Made by a program: the position numbers and the translations under genes. Shown here one piece after another: positions 61,596-64,000 of a DNA stretch of 64,000 nucleotides. The notes beneath the pieces are model-generated. The model saw only the letters and a program-made list of their open reading frames with translations. It did no database searches and was not told the DNA's origin. Each line of letters opens with the position of its first letter. Position 1 is the stretch's first letter. This stretch comes from Nodularia sphaerocarpa UHCC 0038 (GTDB lineage: Bacteria > Cyanobacteriota > Cyanobacteriia > Cyanobacteriales > Nostocaceae), in contig NZ_CP060140.1 of NCBI RefSeq assembly GCF_022376295.1, positions 1,616,356-1,680,355 of the forward strand. The letters are read 5' to 3'.

Positions 61596-62288
61596 AGGAA
61601 AATTACTTCCCCACTCCCTGTATGGTAATGGGTCTTTTAAGCCCAATTCGGCAAAAGCTGCTAGTCTTAAACGACAAGAATCACAGACACCACAAGCGAC
61701 ATCGTGACCTGCATAGCAAGACCATGTTAAATCCCAAGGAACTCCCAATTGATTGCCAAGTTGGATGATTTCGGTTTTTTTTAAATCAATTAGGGGGGCA
61801 AAAATTTCGATGGGTTTGCCCTCACGTCCTTGTTTGGTTCCTAGCTGGAAAACTTTCTGCATTGCTTGGATATAGTCGGGACGACAATCAGGATATCCAG
61901 AGTAATCTAGGGCGTTAACTCCAATGTAGACCCTTTGAGCTGCGATCGCTTCCCCATAGCCCAGGGCAAAGCTTAAAAAAATCGTATTCCGTGCAGGTAC
62001 GTAGGTGACTGGAATATTTTGAGACATTTGCTCAAGCGATCGCTCTTGGGGTAAATTAATTGTGTCGTCTGTCAGTGCGGAACCTCCCCATTGTCGTAAA
62101 TCAAAATTTACCACCTGATGTTTAACTACTCCCGCTTTTTCCGCAACGAGGAAAGCTGATTGCAACTCTCGCCGATGTCGCTGCTGGTAATCGAAAGAAA
62201 TCGGGTAACATTCATAACCATCAGCTTTGGCTTGATACAAAACTGTGGAAGAGTCTAATCCTCCAGACAATAGAATTACAGCTTTCAT
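61584..62288 (-). CDS. queC: 7-cyano-7-deazaguanine synthase
   Basis: About 234 residues from ATG 62288 (MKAVILLSGGLDSSTVLYQA); longer in-frame starts up to 62336 add an unlikely leader. QueC makes preQ0 from CDG, ammonia and ATP in queuosine synthesis. The PP-loop SGGLDSST binds ATP. The zinc site is the Cys cluster CYAGHDVACGVCDSCRLR. The reading frame ends within a TCATTGG array. Confidence 0.95.
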   Translation of the reverse strand: MKAVILLSGGLDSSTVLYQAKADGYECYPISFDYQQRHRRELQSAFLVAEKAGVVKHQVVNFDLRQWGGSALTDDTINLPQERSLEQMSQNIPVTYVPARNTIFLSFALGYGEAIAAQRVYIGVNALDYSGYPDCRPDYIQAMQKVFQLGTKQGREGKPIEIFAPLIDLKKTEIIQLGNQLGVPWDLTWSCYAGHDVACGVCDSCRLRLAAFAELGLKDPLPYREWGSNFPNDQ

Positions 62289-62922
62289 CTCGGTTTCAAC
62301 TTTTAAATTTCCCATAAACAAATCACACCTCAACAAAATGCCAGAAACAATGCTACAGTCCTCATAAACCCATTTTGCTTATGGTGCTTTTTACTGTCTT
62401 CACCATAGCCAAACAAAACTGCCTATACCAGCGCCTGGAAAAAGGTAGACTGCTCAATATGTAAAACTTACAGATAATTATGCAAAAATTGCTTGAGTAT
62501 TTCAGTGGTGGCGATTCCCAATATATTCTTTTTCCATACAACCATCACCGGGAAATTTTTTTAAACTTCTGTATTTTTGATAACAAAACAATATTATTTT
62601 GGAATAATCCCACTTAAGTCTTGATCCCCGTAATTAATTGCCCAAAGGTTTTTATGAGTTATTACTTACGTCTTCAATGATTTATAAAGTCAAGAAAAAG
62701 ACTTATCATATTTTATGTAAAGAAAAAAATATTGATCAATTTACAACTGAATATTCAAAAAAAAGCCAAATTTCGGGAACTGATTACCAACTTTGAAATT
62801 CTTCATAACTGTAGCCTCTATGTTACCATCTGGATGGTTTTCGACAGAGCATAACTGGCTTTCAAGTATAAATGCCAACGGCCGTAGCGTCTCTAAATTT
62901 GGTGGTGGAGGAGAGAATAATA
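62289..62922. other. AT-rich gap upstream of the MocA-type gene
   Basis: About 630 bp, AT-rich. It holds the promoters of queC (minus) and the oxidoreductase (plus). A frame at 62741-63049 on the minus strand overlaps the real gene and is spurious. No RNA or repeat element was recognised. Confidence 0.5.
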
Positions 62923-64000
62923 GTGCAAAATAGCATGTCAGTGGCAGAACCAAATTCATATACACAGCGAAATCAACCAAAACCAATTCGCATAGGCGTA
63001 ATTGGGGTGGGTAACATGGGACAACATCACGCTCGCATACTGAGTTCAATGAAAGATGTTGAACTAGTCGGTGTGTCAGATATTAATGTTGAACGAGGCT
63101 TAGAAACAGCTAGTAAATACAAGGGACATTTTTTTGAAGATTACTGCGACTTGCTACCCCATGTGGAAGCAGTTTGTGTTGCTGTCCCCACTCGGATGCA
63201 TTACGCAGTAGGCATCAACTGTCTATTGGCTGGAATTCATGTTTTGATTGAAAAGCCAATTGCTGCCAGCATTTCTGAGGCAGAATCACTAGTAAATGCT
63301 GCGGCTGATTCTCAGTGCATTTTGCAAGTCGGTCATATTGAGCGTTTCAATCCAGCATTTAAGGAACTGAGTAAAGTTCTCAAAACAGAAAATTTGCTAG
63401 CCCTAGAAGCTCATCGCATGAGTCCTTACTCAGACAGAGCAAATGATGTTTCCGTGGTTCTGGATTTAATGATCCACGACATTGACCTGCTATTGGAACT
63501 AGCTGCTTCTCCAGTGGTGAAATTAACGGCTAGCGGTACTCGTTCTTTGGATTCTGGGTATTTGGATTACGTGACAGCCACCTTGGGCTTTGCCAATGGT
63601 ATTGTTGCTACTTTAACTGCCAGCAAAGTCACTCACCGGAAAATCCGCCGGATTGTAGCTCACTGCAAAAACTCATTTACAGAAGCAGATTTTCTCAATA
63701 ATGAAATTTTAATCCACCGACAAACAAATCATAATACTCTGACTGACCATCGACAAGTGCTTTACAGGCAGGATGGTTTGATTGAGAAAGTTTATACCAC
63801 TAATGTCCAACCCCTGAGTGCAGAATTGGAGCATTTTGTCAATTGCGTACACGGTGGTAATCAACCTTCGGTAGGTGGTGAACAAGCTCTCAAAGCGCTC
63901 AGATTAGCCAGTTTAATTGAGCAAATGGCTTTGGAAGATCGGGTTTTGAATCCATTAGACTGGCAATCTGAAGCCAAAGTGCAGTCCTTAACCCCAACAG
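62923..64000 (+). CDS. Gfo/Idh/MocA family NAD(P)-dependent oxidoreductase (3' partial)
   Basis: The frame is open from GTG 62923 to the window end, with at least 359 codons and no stop. GTG is chosen because GGAGGAGAG lies 8 nt ahead; ATG 62935 would be too distant. The N-terminal Rossmann motif is IGVIGVGNMGQHHARIL (GxGxxG). EKPIAASISEAE is the conserved EKP motif, GHIERFNPAFKEL follows, and MIHDIDLLLEL carries the catalytic His region. Members oxidise or reduce sugars and nucleotide sugars, often in polysaccharide synthesis; the substrate is unknown. Confidence 0.92.
   Translation, partial: MQNSMSVAEPNSYTQRNQPKPIRIGVIGVGNMGQHHARILSSMKDVELVGVSDINVERGLETASKYKGHFFEDYCDLLPHVEAVCVAVPTRMHYAVGINCLLAGIHVLIEKPIAASISEAESLVNAAADSQCILQVGHIERFNPAFKELSKVLKTENLLALEAHRMSPYSDRANDVSVVLDLMIHDIDLLLELAASPVVKLTASGTRSLDSGYLDYVTATLGFANGIVATLTASKVTHRKIRRIVAHCKNSFTEADFLNNEILIHRQTNHNTLTDHRQVLYRQDGLIEKVYTTNVQPLSAELEHFVNCVHGGNQPSVGGEQALKALRLASLIEQMALEDRVLNPLDWQSEAKVQSLTPT

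Noticed and set aside
62741..63049. 102-codon minus-strand frame
   Set aside because: It overlaps the start of the MocA-family gene, whose motifs are unambiguous on the plus strand.

Overview
The window comes from a filamentous, heterocyst-type cyanobacterium (Nostocales, in the Nostoc/Anabaena/Nodularia range). The reasons are frequent HIP1 sites (GCGATCGC), heptameric tandem repeats such as TCATTGG and AATGACC, and a cyanobacterial gene set: chlD, two tandem high-light-inducible proteins, a SigF-type sigma factor, zinc-ribbon Ser/Thr kinases with GUN4 or FGE sensor domains, DUF3285, DUF4327 and PCP_red proteins. Family names come from reading motifs; no database search was possible.

Layout. 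1-4.4 kb: a hybrid glycosyltransferase/ABC-ATPase gene cut by the window edge, a methyltransferase, an FAD monooxygenase and a small membrane protein. 4.4-9.7 kb: a kinase-like protein of unknown function, an eroded Uma2 remnant, pepP and a seven-repeat DFNGDGKTD protein. 9.8-13.9 kb: a minus-strand cluster, prfB (with +1 frameshift) - DUF3285 - ybeY - dgkA - trpG - MBL protein. 14.3-20.8 kb: sigF-like gene, broken fkbM, chlD, phnD-like lipoprotein, histidine kinase. 21.1-23.6 kb: a c-di-AMP (ydaO-type) riboswitch with an apparent terminator, ahead of a universal stress protein and an ArsB/NhaD-type transporter. 23.9-26.7 kb: two HLIPs, two MITE-like elements, an intact ISAs1-type element, a truncated McrB-like gene and a PCP_red microprotein. 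26.8-41.4 kb: thiC under a TPP riboswitch, an acyltransferase, a pseudouridine synthase, a PP2C/FHA-kinase pair, sppA, and three membrane proteins (AI-2E/PerM, YihY, MscS). 42-47 kb: two duplicated kinases with different C-terminal sensor domains, then a pentapeptide protein. 47.2-52.9 kb: MidA-type methyltransferase, a 31-residue microprotein, a 3-hydroxyisobutyrate-dehydrogenase-like enzyme and a giant repeat membrane protein. 53.1-57.3 kb: a second ISAs1 copy with a nonsense mutation, a DUF433 stub, VapBC, a beta-class DNA methyltransferase and an Rpn/DUF4351-type protein. 57.5-64 kb: pyrE, tRNA-Ile(CAT), CNNM/CorC transporter, queC and a Gfo/Idh/MocA oxidoreductase cut by the window end.

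The strongest unusual signals are these. (1) The flanks of the two IS copies are exchanged: a 10-bp target duplication is split between copy 1's 5' end and copy 2's 3' end. Together with two truncated genes, this records a rearrangement and predicts a third junction outside the window. (2) A c-di-AMP riboswitch sits upstream of a stress protein/transporter pair. (3) A DNA methyltransferase has its only plausible ATG placed one base out of frame by an A8 run. (4) A kinase gene was duplicated with its promoter, its sensor domain was swapped, and a MITE then entered one promoter copy, leaving a readable empty/filled site pair. (5) An in-frame glycosyltransferase-ABC ATPase fusion looks like the product of a deletion.
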